From: Patiria miniata
Taxonomy: Eukaryota > Echinodermata > Asteroidea > Valvatida > Asterinidae
Length of the DNA stretch: 64,000 bases
NCBI RefSeq assembly: GCF_015706575.1
Contig: NW_024037059.1
Coordinates: 37,361,058 to 37,425,057, forward strand
Reading direction: 5' to 3'
The notes beneath the pieces are model-generated. The model had not been told where the DNA came from and did no database searches. It saw only the letters and a program-made list of their open reading frames with translations. This document shows positions 12,601 through 23,300 of this stretch, in pieces (positions within the stretch are counted from its first letter, which is position 1; every line of letters starts with the position of its first letter). A program made the position numbers and the translations under genes.

Positions 12601-13638
12601 GTGGCGCCTGTAAAAATGAATTATTTTAGTAAACTATGCATAACTTCTCATAACATGCATGGTCTGCATGGATCAATTTCAGTAATCCCTTTTTTCTACT
12701 GAGTGGAAGAACTTGTCTTAATGTGCAAATATATGCTTCGTTGGTGTGATAAAAATGTAATTGGTTTGTTAGGCCTAAGGGGAAAAAAATAATTAAATCC
12801 AGGCGTGTTTACGTTGCTTCCTCTATCATATCTATGGTCCATGCAGGTACCCTTCCGTCTTTTGGGTTTTTTTTACTCGGCGAGTTTAGCTACGCGCTTG
12901 CCTATGGTTAATATTCGTCAACAGCTGCCGTCCGTCCAGACAATATCCATCCAGACTGTCAGAATTTTTACTTCCGTAGTCTATAGTATACCCATTCATT
13001 TGGTACATGTACATGTACATAATATTATGATCCGCCAGCGCTACACATGAGACTACTAGGTCACAACATGACTGTGCTGCAAATACGTACGAACAAGGTC
13101 ATCGGCATAAGACCCTCTTTTTAAAGGTGATGGGAAATATTCGCATCTGAAAAAAATCACACTGAATGCATGTCGCGATATGGCACGGGCCTCAGTCCAG
13201 TTGGCCGGCAATGACCCGTGCACGGTGACCGTCCACCTATTAATACAGTCGACTCTCGTAACAATTAAGGTCGATGGGACTAGCCAAATTACCTCTTCAC
13301 AGGAATGTTGTTATAAAAGGACAGCGAAACAAACAAACACAAAGAGAACCTGAGATTTGGGACCTCAGAATTTGCTCTTTATAAGCAGAACCTCTTTATA
13401 AAAGTGATCTATATAATGAGTCGACTGTATAGCAAATAGATCAAAATGTGAAGTAGTATCTACCCGTTAATGCCGCCCCGGCAGCAAATTCCTCCTGAAC
13501 ACTAACGAAGAGAATGCTGTAAGTGTAGGCAGGCCCAGTCGCTGTGAACAACTGCAAGAACACGATGATCACCATGAAATGTCCGTGGTATCTTTTCACG
13601 AAGGAAGACAGTCCCGTAAAGCTGTGAGATTCCGCCAT
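3627..13638 (-). CDS. SLC16/monocarboxylate-transporter-family membrane protein, six exons, 466 aa
   Basis: Coding exons on the minus strand, 5' to 3': 13638-13464, 7460-7167, 6678-6329, 5002-4774, 4261-4118, 3835-3627. All introns are GT-AG and the phases (1,1,0,1,1) join into one 466-codon frame ending in TAG. The product is a major-facilitator protein with about 12 membrane segments. Exon 2 gives SPISPVLIKRLGPRVVAMLG and exon 3 gives LIATYGWRNALRIIGG, which match the intracellular loop and the YGWR region of SLC16 proteins; exons 5-6 give FIGGPLTGGLFDLTGDYTLS, the usual G-P-G-x-x-D-x-T-G stretch. SLC16 members carry lactate, pyruvate, aromatic amino acids, thyroid hormone or other small solutes across the plasma membrane; the substrate cannot be told here. 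Oddity: the family motif near TM1 (D/E-G-G-W-G-W) is replaced by YHGHFMVIIV. The start MAESHSF was chosen because the TM1 region follows at family-like spacing, although the frame is open upstream. Intron 1 holds the large foldback. Confidence 0.9.
5475..6120. mobile_element. Foldback element split by a second MITE
   Basis: The left arm (from GAGTGTGCCAAAAAATGC near 5480) and the right arm (ending GCACTTTTGTGGCACACTC near 6116) are inverted copies. Both pass through GCCTGACTATTTCTCAATC (left near 5562, right inverted near 6010). The arm is interrupted by the MITE at 5641-5833, so the foldback was there first. It lies in intron 3 of the SLC16-type gene. Confidence 0.7.
5641..5833. mobile_element. 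MITE with TGGACCGATCCAGTAAGC ends
   Basis: The ends TGGACCGATCCAGTAAGC and GCTTACTGGATCGGTCCA are perfect 18-bp inverted repeats. The subterminal part carries CCCACTGCGCACGTG, found again in copies at 31659-31816, 46508-46733 and 62333-62510. It is inserted inside the older foldback at 5475-6120. Confidence 0.8.
7607..10854. mobile_element. Large foldback element, seven ~163-bp tandem units in each inverted arm
   Basis: The landmark TTTTAGGGGCGTGGCA recurs at about 7800, 7966, 8129, 8293, 8458, 8620 and 8782 (spacing 162-165 bp). Its complement TGCCACGCCCCTAAAA recurs at about 9711 (degenerate), 9802, 9968, 10135, 10300, 10463 and 10625. The outer ends mirror each other too: the left starts ATGAATCAATTCAGTCTTGG and the right ends CAAGACTGGATTCGATTCAT. 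A spacer of roughly 0.8 kb (8880-9690) joins the arms and has no recognisable gene. Short open frames within the arms are repeats of one another and look non-coding. The element sits in intron 1 of the SLC16-type gene. Foldback elements with tandemly repeated arms are known from flies (FB) and sea urchins (TU); this unit matches neither that I recall. Confidence 0.9.
10896..11396. mobile_element. Non-autonomous element with TTAA target duplication (piggyBac/Kolobok-like)
   Basis: The 19-bp ends AGCTACAGTCCATCATTTG and CAAATGATGGACTATAGCT are inverted repeats with one mismatch. Each is flanked by TTAA (10892-10895 and 11397-11400). A TTAA duplication is typical of piggyBac and Kolobok transposons. 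The 85-codon open frame inside has no recognisable domain, so the element looks non-autonomous. Confidence 0.8.
11757..11900. repeat. Degenerate minisatellite with CACGACATCGCAAATT units
   Basis: Five or six diverged copies of a unit near CACGACATCGCAAATTGTTT follow one another at 26-35 bp spacing, ending near a long C run at about 11905. No gene is seen in the surrounding 11.4-12.1 kb. Confidence 0.65.
12128..12760. repeat. Dispersed repeat with an ACAGGGTGAGTCAAAAAGAA end
   Basis: The left end ACAGGGTGAGTCAAAAAGAA recurs exactly at 56110. Interior parts also recur there in the other orientation: a segment with GGCATTCCATGTGGC near 12592 matches the complement near 56296, and AATTTCAGTAATCCCTTTTT near 12675 matches the complement near 56227. 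This is a mariner-type-looking but decayed, non-coding element copy. Confidence 0.55.
13246..13427. mobile_element. Pogo/Tigger-like MITE
   Basis: The ends CAGTCGACTC and GAGTCGACTG are inverted repeats flanked by TA on both sides (13244-13245 and 13428-13429). TA duplication with ends of the CAGTCGACTCTCG type fits the pogo branch of Tc1/mariner elements. At 182 bp it is non-coding. Confidence 0.7.
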
Positions 13639-14084
13639 GACGGAAAATACACCGGTAGCACAAAATGGGGATAGATTTACAAACAGAATCGTGGTAGCTG
13701 GCTCTCCTGTGTCCAACGGCAACGCACCAGTGCGTCCATTATAAGCATCATTTTTAGTGTACAGCTCTAGCTCTAGCTCTAGCCCAGCCTGTGCTCTGAG
13801 AACTGACTCTTGCCACAACGCCTAGCGCCCTCTGGTATAAACAAGTGCGACCCGACATTGTGTGGAACATGGCACAAACCCGCACATGTACGTCCGGCAC
13901 GCACTCGAGGCCTCCAACGCCAAAATCATTCTGCGCTAATCTGATCCCGAAAATAATTTTGTGCGTGCTTTAGTCGCAACAAACCGAAAAGAAAAACAGG
14001 GCACTTTAATTATTTCCAGTATCGAAATTTTGTTCAACCAACATCGTAAGCAGTGTAATAATGGCTTTTGTTTCTCCAAACAAC

Positions 14085-14965
14085 ATTTGGGTTCTCATTA
14101 TTGCGTTCTCTAAGAGCATCGTATGGCGTTCTCTCAGAGTACCACTGTGTTCTCAGTTCTATCTCTTGAGGGGTTCTCTTAGGGCAACCCACCGTCAACA
14201 CATCCACTGATTGCATAGGGGTTCTCTCAGAACATCCCACTGGGTTCTCTATACATTCTAGCTCTTTAATAGCTCATCACATGGCGTTCTCTCAGAGTAC
14301 CTCCGTGTTCTCTAAGTTCGGGCTTGGAGGTTCTCTTAGAGCAACCCATGCACTGTCAACACGCGTGCGCTGACTGTGGTTCTCTCAGAGCATCCCACGG
14401 GGTTCTCTTAGAGCATCACATTACGTTCTCTTATCATCACATGGCGTTCTCTTAGAGCACCCCTGCATGGCTTTTCTTCGGGCAATGAGGTTCTCTTAGC
14501 TAGAGCAACCCACCCGCCAACACGCGCACTGATTGCAAAGGGGTTCTTTCAGAGCATCCCATGGGGTTCTCAGCGTTCTCTTAGCTCATCACATGGCGTT
14601 CTCTTAGGGCACCCTTTCTCTGCGGACATGGAGGTTCTTAGAGCAATCAACACATGCACTGATTGCATAGGGTTCTCAGAGCCTCCCATGAACTGCATGG
14701 GTCTCTTATTAGAGCATTCCAGCAACATTGCACTGATTGCACAGGAGCATATGTGAGTTTCTTTGCGAGTCCAAGCCCTCACTGCGAACGGCACTGATTC
14801 CATTGAGGTTTACATCAACTCATTGCAATGTTAATTGTGGGGCATGATGCTCTAAGAGAACCAGGGGATGTTGTAAAAGAATCCCGAGGGATGCTATAAT
14901 TATATAGAACCCTTGTGCATGCATGCTGTCATGATGTTGTTGGGATGCTCTAATTAAGAGAACCC
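14085..14965. repeat. Irregular repeat cluster of GTTCTCTTAGAGCA-type units, inverted at the right end
   Basis: About 15 diverged copies of GTTCTCTYAGAGCAYCCCA occur at irregular spacing of 20-60 bp from 14085 to 14815. From 14848 the same unit appears in the other orientation, for example GGGATGCTCTAATTAAGAG near 14950. The unit is itself partly palindromic (TCTCTTAGAGA). The cluster fills most of the interval between the divergent SLC16-type and P450 genes. Confidence 0.75.
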
Positions 14966-15049
14966 CCTCGGAGGCTTCAAGATAATTCCTACAATCTGAG
15001 TGAAGTGTGTGCTGGGATGCTATAAGAAAAATCAATTCACATATTGGCC

Positions 15050-15135
15050 CAGGCGAGATTTGAACCCGGGTCACACCGGTGGAAGGCGAGGAAGTAACAA
15101 AGTAACCGACTCCCCGACTGAGCAGCAGCTGTTAT
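15050..15135 (-). repeat. tRNA-derived SINE fragment
   Basis: On the minus strand a B-box-like GGGTTCAAATCTCGCC follows a GAGTCGGTTACTTTGTTAC stretch. The acceptor stem does not close as in a true tRNA, so a SINE head is more likely than a functional tRNA gene. Confidence 0.45.
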
Positions 15136-15170
15136 GTTCCCGCAACAAAGTCAAACGAGGGCGCTGTTAG

Positions 15171-15183
15171 AACATGGCGGCCC
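15171..15183 (+). promoter_or_regulatory. Possible YY1-type site upstream of P450 gene 1
   Basis: AACATGGCGGCCC contains the ATGGCGGC core bound by YY1 near start sites of many animal housekeeping genes. It lies 128 bp upstream of the P450 start codon. The match is short and the call is weak. Confidence 0.3.
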
Positions 15184-15298
15184 CCTGTCAATGATCGGGT
15201 CAAGGACATTCGACATCACATCGAATATAACTTGTATTTGTCATGATTGTAAGCCAGGCCTAGTGTTATTTCATGAGGTACATGTGAATTGAAAAGTA

Positions 15299-18200
15299 AT
15301 GCATACATCTACACAAAATCACTGGTCGTGGTTAGCTGACAAGGTATCGTGGTGGATTCCTTCTGTGGATGCTACCGCAACGGACACTACCGCCTTGTTT
15401 GTTGGAGTTGCTGTCTTTGTCACCGTGAGTTGGTTCTGCATACGCCGGGCCGACCTGCCTCCTGGCCCGCGCTCCTGGCCGCTGGTTGGTTGCTTGCCGT
15501 CTCTACTTTTCTACAGTGGCGCTATCCACGAGATATTTCACAAGTGTGTAACTTGAAATGACATGGGCATGATGGGCGTGTTTGTTTGTTGCAAGAATTT
15601 CATACATGGACATCACTAATTTTTCCCTGCAGTGACCTATCAGCCATTAGAAAGCGAAAGCATGTCCTAAAAATGGCCAAATTTAGCAGGGAAAATATTG
15701 AAGCATTTACCATGTTTAGAAAACTCTTGGAATTCTTCAGACAAGTCTAATTGGCACAGGGTTTCAAGTGATCCAGATATGGAATTCTTTCCGTTGCCTA
15801 TTTTCGACGTTAGAATTTTGTTGTTGTTATTGTTTGTGTGTGTGTGTTCTTTTTTATGCCATGGCTATAGTTTCGGCAGTCTACCGTCTGGTTTCCCTGA
15901 CCTGACAGTATACGATGTCAGGATATTTTGTCTCGGAGAACAAGACTATCAACCGAATGGTTCTCAGACTGTATTTCATTTTCCCTTTATACAAAAATCC
16001 TTCAGAGCCATGGATCATTTAAAAAAAAAAAAATCTGCTTCAAATTAAGTGGTAGGATTTTGATTAAAAGATAAAAGTTTAAAAAAAAATATTGAAAAGT
16101 AAAAACAAAAACTATGAAACTTCTGATTCCATTCTGGTACCTTTGCCATGGTAATCTAATGTAGTTTACCAAGTCCAGCTACCAAATTGCTCTGTTGAGC
16201 AGTGCAGTTATACATGCGATATGCATTCACATTTTTTTCAATACTGTAACTATAGCCATTGAATTTGTGGTTGCCATAATAATACTAGCTAGTAGCTACA
16301 ATGTGTTTTTTTATAGAGAATAATATACCGAGTTATGGTCAAAAAGCTAACTTGGATTAAAGATCGCACTGGTAATAAACACTCAGTGAAATGATGCCAT
16401 CCAGCTTGCTGTCATTTAGAGAAAAAAAATCAAGAATAGTAGGTGATTTCCAAGGTTTTAAAATATGTCATATTAAAATTTCAGCTCTTTTTTGCACGTT
16501 TGTCAAAATAAACAGATTGTCTCAGAGATATGGACCGGTTGTCAGCGTTGATCTGATCTTTGGCAGACGTGTAGTTGTACTGCATGGCTTTGATGTGATA
16601 AGAGATGCATTCCATCAGTACCCAGAGCTAAATGGTCGTCCCTCATTATCTGTCTTTGAGAAAGTATTGAAGGGAGGTGTAGGTAAGTATACATATGTAA
16701 CCAAAACTTTGCAAGTTTGCAACTGATTTCTTGAAAGGAATTTGTGATTCCTCTTTCACTTCAGAGAAGCCGCAGATGCCTCTACCTACGTCTTTCCATT
16801 GAATCCGTGGGAGGTTCAAATTGAACCTGATTTCATTTATATTCAAGTTTTAACTAAGCTTTTTGTTTATGTCTACATGTATCTGGTAGGTTACATAGAT
16901 AATTTCTAAGTCTTCTCAGCAAGTTGTAAATCTCTTTTCACAACTTGCTAAAAGATTCTCAATGACCCATGCCAGCCTTTCTTTTGTTTTTCCTTCTCAT
17001 CCGATTCCAGCCGATCTGTTTGGTTCTGATTCTGAGAACCGCACTTTTGTCTTTTCAATTTACTATCCCCTCAAATGATGTATTTGTTAATCTCCATGCA
17101 CGAAAACCCTCAAATACAGAATTTTTATTCAATTGGTACAGTATATTCCATTTTCTCACAGGTGTTGTGGGAGCCACAGGAGATCTCTGGAAAACACAGC
17201 GTAGGATAACTCTTAACTTCATGCGAGACTTTGGCCTTAACAAGCCTGTCTTCGAAGACAGGATCACAACTGAGACCCAACACATGCTGGAGGAGATGCG
17301 GAAGCATGGAGGGCAACCTTTCAATCCCTCTCACCTCCTGTCCAGTGCCATTGCCAATGTCATCTGCTCCGTCGTGTATGGATCCCGATATGAGTACTCA
17401 GATCCTCGCTTTGTGGAGCTGCTCCGTGCCGTGTATCGTAATCTAGAGCTCATGGGTGGTGCCACTGGGGCGATACTGTTCATGCCTTACTCTCACCTCC
17501 TTGCTAGCCTTGTACCAATGGTCAGGGAGTGTCTTGACAACATGCAATATGTCTGCGATTTCAGCCAGGATGTCCTGGAGCACCACCGCAAAGACTTTGA
17601 TCGCAATAATCTCAGGGATTTCATGGATGTCATCATCAAAGAGACTACAAGCAGCAAGACGAACGTGACAATCAATGACCTGCACGGCACTACGGCCGAC
17701 CTGTTTGCTGCAGGCACTGAGACCTCATCCACAACATTACAGTGGGCTTTGCTGGCCATGATAGTCCATCCAGAGGTCCAGGGTCAGGTTCAGGAGGAAC
17801 TTGACCGGGTGGTGGGCCGCGACCGCTTGCCGAAGCTGTCTGACAGGCACCGACTTCCTTATACGGAAGCCACTCTCCAGGAAATTCAGCGAATTGGAAA
17901 CATCATTCCACTGGGTGTCCCACATGAGGCTTCCAGTGATGTCACTTTCCGACAGTACCACATTGCAAAGGGAACCCTAGTCTTGCCTAATTTATGGGCA
18001 CTGGGGATGGATCCAGAGTTGTGGCCTGAGCCTCAGTCATTCAAGCCAGAGAGGTTCCTGGATGAAACCGGCCAGAACGTGCTTAAGCCTGATGAGTTGA
18101 TACCTTTCTGCACGGGTGAGGAAGTCTTTAATATGACCCTGCAAGACCATCACAAGACCATCACAAGACCAACACAAGACCTCCAGTCTCAATTCAAGTC

Positions 18201-19053
18201 ACAAGCTATTCAAATGAACTGCAACAAAGGCATTCCTTTGTTATTGTTCATCCACTGTTACTTGTGGCTGGTCTTGTGAATGGTCTTGTGCTGCTCTTGT
18301 GTCTGGTCTTATGATGGTCTCGACTACAACACAAGCCTAAAGGGCATCAAAATTATTTCAATAACGGTCAGTAATCCTTCGAGATACGGGTAATCCCGAC
18401 GTAGTTGTCATAAATAAATAGAAAGTTGGTAAGGAAAAAAAAATCAGTTTCTACAGCTCCAAACCGATTGGCATGTCTACTCATTGTATGTAAAAGGGCA
18501 CTTCATGTGAATCGTCATATAGGAACAAAGTGTGGCAACACACTTTAGAGTATTCAGCATCAGTGCCGTACAGGTTCCTATAACTATTTCTTTCAATTTA
18601 AAGTATCTTGAGCTTTCATTCATGTTTATAGTCATTGTTTTGCCATTTCTAAAGTTTTTTTCAGGATCGTTTTGCTTAAATGATAAAGTAAACTTCCATA
18701 GAGCAAATAAGTGATCTCATCTGCATGTACATTGTTAAGCAGATGAGGTTCTGTTTTAACATCTGTTTCGGTATTCAGAGTTGTCACAGTTTGTTTGCTT
18801 TGTTCTTTAACTAACTCTGTGAATTCATATCTTGCCCGATATAAGTTAATTTTCCCTGATTCTTATTGCAGGGCGTCGCGCCTGTGTAGGAGAGCAACTT
18901 GCCAAGATGGAGCTCTTCCTTTTCTTCACTCATCTTCTCCACCAGTTCATCCTCCAGAAGCCTGAGGGCTCACCTCCGCTATCCTTCAGAGGGGTCGGGG
19001 GCATCAGCTTGGCCCCTCAGCCCTTTGAAATCTGTGCTGTTCCACGAAGATAA
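15299..19053 (+). CDS. Cytochrome P450, CYP2 clan (P450 gene 1), four coding exons, 515 aa
   Basis: Exons 15299-15543, 16516-16682, 17162-18115 and 18872-19053 join in phases 2, 1, 1 with GT-AG introns. The protein is a microsomal haem monooxygenase: an N-terminal membrane segment (about residues 31-47, FVGVAVFVTVSWFCI), the proline hinge LPPGPRSWP, the C-helix WKTQRR, the I-helix AGTETS (Glu324, Thr325), the K-helix EIQR (378-381), FKPERFLD, and the haem loop PFCTGRRACVGE with Cys460. The length is normal for CYP2 proteins. The substrate cannot be deduced. Exon 3 is one 954-bp block; the paralog at 26.6-32.2 kb has an intron inside the equivalent region, after its IQQR codons, so an intron was lost here or gained there. 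The large intron 3 carries a small foldback repeat (18141-18330). The gene is head-to-head with the SLC16-type gene. Confidence 0.95.
15544..16515. other. Intron 1 of P450 gene 1, no further feature
   Basis: This 972-bp intron opens with GTGTGT and closes with ACAG. It is AT-rich, with A runs near 16020 and 16081. I see no inserted element and no coding exon. Confidence 0.6.
18141..18330. repeat. Small foldback with 11-bp tandem units in its arms
   Basis: The left arm repeats AAGACCATCAC about three times at 11-bp spacing. The right arm repeats the complement, GGTCTTGTGAT-type units, four or five times, also at 11 bp. The centre contains TCACAAGCTATTCAAATGAA. The 11-bp unit differs by one base from the GGACTTGTGAT unit of the minisatellite at 49631-49729, which also has a related TAGCTTGTGATTTGCATT stretch beside it. 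It lies in intron 3 of P450 gene 1. Confidence 0.75.
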
Positions 19054-19305
19054 TCTAGATGAATTTGGGGCATGCGATCACCGTATACTTATGAGGCCCC
19101 CTTTCGTGGAGAAACAATTGTGCATGCTATTGTACAAAGCAACTGCCCTGTGATAAGAGAACCTGAACAACAGCTAGCACAATGCTTTCGCCATTGAAGG
19201 GGGCCTCCATGATAGAATTGAGAGTGTACCCGGATTGACCGACTGAGTTTAGCTTTTCACTAACTTAATTAATCTCTACGCCACTGTCGGAGACAGTGCG
19301 ACAAT

Positions 19306-19398
19306 AAGGTCACAAGCTTGCCCGGATGGGACTCGAATCTGCATCATCCTGCTATCTAGTAGTGCAGACATCATAACTGCTCGACCACCAAGCTTGCT
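19306..19398 (-). repeat. tRNA-derived SINE
   Basis: On the minus strand GCTTGGTGGTCGAGCAGTTA is an A-box region and GATTCGAGTCCCATCC a B-box region, followed by GGGCAAGCTTGTGACC. The same head occurs at 49303-49465 and 39262-39380. The stems are imperfect, so I read it as SINE, not a tRNA gene. Confidence 0.65.
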
Positions 19399-20212
19399 AG
19401 AGTCGGCTGGTGATGATGAAATCATTTAGCAGTGGGTACCACAAACAGTATCTTTATAATGACTTTAATTTTGCTAAATTTGGAAGAGGTAATTGACTTT
19501 CATCCTTCACCTAGCTCCTAAAAGCAAAGTCCCATCAGTGAAAACTTTGGACATGTTTCTCTGACCTGATATTTTACTGGATACCTACCTTCATCTTATC
19601 AGGCAGGGTCAGTCCCTACCCCCAAAGTGTTATTTTGTTCTACCCCTCCCCAGATATTTTGTTTGGAATTTTGTTCGAAGGTGAATGAGAGTCATCTTCA
19701 AATGTCCACACATCCAAAATGTCTTTCAAATAAGAGCAAAAATGGAATAGAACAAGTCTTTCAAAAATATGGAAAAATTACCAAAATCAGGTTTCATAAA
19801 TTATTTAAATAAAAACAACAAGCCACATATACTTTCAGTATATTTGTATATTGAGTATTTTGTAGGTTGAAGTAGTAAATGGTAAAACTAAAAGGTAGCT
19901 CTATATTTATGGGAATAACAAAAAAATGCTTTTTAATGATAAAAAGAAAGTGCTTTCTTTTAATGAAAGGAAATACCTTTGGTTTTTTTTTTTTTATTAT
20001 TATCTGAATTCCACCTCGATTGTCACAAAATTAGCATAATTTTATTGCGCGTGTCCAAGTAAAACATAAACCGTTTCTCGTTAGATTGTTTTTCCCAAAA
20101 GTATCACGTATGAAGAATCTAGATTATACAAAAGTACTTGGATGGATTCTAATGTTGGATTTTCGTGTGGGATCCATTATATTGCGCCCTCTGGCGACTG
20201 GTTGCTGAAACA

Positions 20213-20223
20213 AAGATGGCGGC
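20213..20223 (+). promoter_or_regulatory. YY1-type site in the NME6 promoter region
   Basis: AAGATGGCGGC is an exact match to the YY1 consensus often found just downstream of TATA-less start sites of housekeeping genes. It lies 78 bp before the NME6 start codon. Confidence 0.5.
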
Positions 20224-20300
20224 GCCCATGGGAAGTTTTATTCGTCGACGATAACACTTGGCATAATTTTTTACTTAACTGAACTCGCAGTTTTAGAAAT

Positions 20301-23300
20301 ATGATTATTATGAGCAAATGGAACCTATTACAAAAGCTGCAACTAACACTAGCAATAATTAAACCCGATGTGGTGGCCCATCCGCATCGATTAAAGGTAA
20401 AATAGTTAGGCTAGTTGGCTGATCATGCTGCAGAAATTAACATGTGAATTCCTGATGAGCATGTCAGTCAGTCAGCTTGATGTTACTCAAGCTAGCTGAT
20501 AGTGATAGCCCCACTTGTGTGGCCTCCGTATTGCTGCGCTGTACGTTAGGCCACACGTCTGGTTTCCCAACCTACTGAGGAGTTTGGTCCCAAACTGGCG
20601 CATATGGACTCCAGAAAGATGCTAAATTTCTCGAAAAATTTGAAGAAAGATTACCTAATCAGTCTACCCGAAGGGCAAAAGATGAGAAATCATAGAATTC
20701 AATATGACCTGAAAAGCAGGAGTGCAAAAATTCTTTGATGATACTTCAACTTTTTCTGTCATGGCCCATAGACTTTGTGCAGGAGGTCGGGGGGGGGGGG
20801 GGGGGGGGGGGGGATGCCGAGCCCCTTCCCCCATTCCAGTTTCAGGGTTAGGAGTACATGTAATAATATAATAATAAGTTTAATAATAATAGTTTGTTCA
20901 TTACCTGCATTTTTAACACATGACAGGAAGTAAAGCAGTTGATACTGAACAACAACTTTTACTTTGTGCGCTCACAAGAAAGGAGGTTGCAGCGTAAAAT
21001 TGTGGAGCAGTTTTATGCAGAGCACAAAGGCAAGTAAGCTCTCATTTCATTTTGTACAAGACAAAAACATGTGGCATCAACTATAATAATTACAGGAGTA
21101 GACCAATGTCTGCAAAACTTCCATCACAAAACACCAAAGAAATTCATCCCCCTTTTTCAACCCAAAAAAGGCTTGCGATGTAGAATTATGCTGTGAAACT
21201 TTGAGAGTACAAATGAAAAAGCTCAAAGTGGCATATGTTGAAAAGAAATTTACAGAATTATTGTAATATGCATATGTCATCATCACAAGTCAATCCTAAT
21301 TCACAGGTCATCCAGTGATAATATGTGTTTACAAGTGTGACAAGCTAATGAATTGTTTTATTCATCCTCTGACAAATGTGACTGATTTGTGACTGACTTG
21401 ATTGCAACTTCATACCTTTTACAGGGTGTACTCCATTTTGAGTGACTTTCCCAGTAAGCAAATTGTGCTTGTGTTTTTAACTTTGCGAACTGCAGGCAGG
21501 TTTTTCTTCAACCGTCTCGTTGGCTTCATGTCTAGTGGGCCGATAAGTGTCCACATTCTGGCCAGGGAGGATGCCATAGCCAAGTGGAGGGAAGCCATGG
21601 GACCGACCAAGACATTCAGGTTTGCTGGAGCACACTAATCCTGGAATATTCCTTGCAATAATCAGTATTATTGTCTCTTCCCATGCAGGCCTTCCAGTTA
21701 TCAAATTAAAAACTGAAAAAGCTAAACAAAGGAATTGACTGGAGCGGGGCTTGAACCTGAAACCTCCCCTTGAACAAAGATATTGACTAGTTGGGGAACC
21801 GCCAACATAGGGCTGGATAGCTCAGTTGGTAGAGCACCGGAATGGTTATCCGGTTGTCGCATACTTATACTAAATACTTGATCGTAACCCCATCTAAAAA
21901 CACATTAAAATTATGCAGCAGCAGGATTCCAGTCAAACCAGTGAGTTTTTGGCTTTGAGACATCTTACTTTGAAAAAAAAACTTTATAATTTTGCCGAGG
22001 CGCATGGCTACAGCGACGCGCGCGCATACCAGAAACCGGGTACTTTTTTTTTTTGCCTAATAATCATCTAATTGATGTTTTTTTCACTGTTAATTGTAGG
22101 GCAAAGCATGAGGTGCCAGACTCAATTAGGGCACGCTTCGGGTTAACTGACACCAGAAATGCTACACATGGCTCAGGTAAGCATGCACACTATGGTGCAA
22201 CTAAAAAAATTTTTTTTTAGTTGTTTGGAATTTATTGATGGACGTTTGCAGATACCTTTTTTTGGGGGGGGGGGGGGAGAGACATGTTGAGTTTTAGGGA
22301 TGGTAGGAAAACCTTAAATAATTTGGGGTAAATGCACAGAATCGGTCACTCACTCAGCCGCAAAGACAGCGTTGGTCCGTCGCGAAGAAAACTCCTGTGC
22401 CCACGTCGAATAGCTTGATTCCAGACGCTCTCTAATTTGCTTGGTCGACCGAATTGATCGATCTAGGGTCTTCTTGGGCAGCCTCTGGGCCTTGTCCAGC
22501 CGAATGCTGGCAGAATTGGTTAAAGACTAAAAATCCAAACCACATGTCACTCAAACTTGTTGGGATCCGAACCTTTGTCACAGAGAGATAGACAATGAGG
22601 CAAGTAAGCACTGGCTCATCCTGACTCCCCTTATCTCTGGCCTTCAAAAGCCTCAGATTTTTTTCAAGTCTTTTAAGAATTTATGGCATTCAAAAAAAAC
22701 TTTCTAAATATTGTGGAACACTTGGAGAATAAAGAACATGTATGTGGAGTGTTGTGGCCTTGTGGTTTTGTGTATTGAACTAAATATCCCATGAGTGCAG
22801 GTTGGTGTCCAGCCTGGGACTGTGTTTGTGTGTCCTTGGGCAAGACACTTTTCCCCACTCAGGAGGAACTTGTTGGGAAAAAACGTAGTATCCAGACGCC
22901 ACGTCAGTGTTTGTGTGTACAAAGTCTACGGAGAGTCAAGAAAATTATTTTCTAACAAAATTGGAAATGTTTCTCAGTCAGATTCATGTCTTTCCAACAT
23001 TTTTGCAATGACCGACCTTTATTGAGATGATAAATGAAAAAAAAATTGACATCAGTATGCAACATTCTTTCCACATCGTTACCTGTGAGGACAGAGTTGG
23101 TCGTGTTTGGTTTAACTAGTTACACCTCATGGAAGAACAGGGGTAATGCGAATGATGCACCCCACCTTAAGCATGTATATGTTGGAATGTGCGTTGTATA
23201 AATCCATACTATTATATTTATTTCATTTTAATTTCCAGTGAAAACAAGCATTTTAACATGCTAATAATTAAAAATGAAAATATTTTGCCAGCATTTCAAA

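Noticed and set aside
21811-21870. A functional tRNA gene
   Set aside because: Only the 5' half is tRNA-like; no T-arm or closing acceptor stem follows. The same holds for the heads at 34048, 49303 and 59578.
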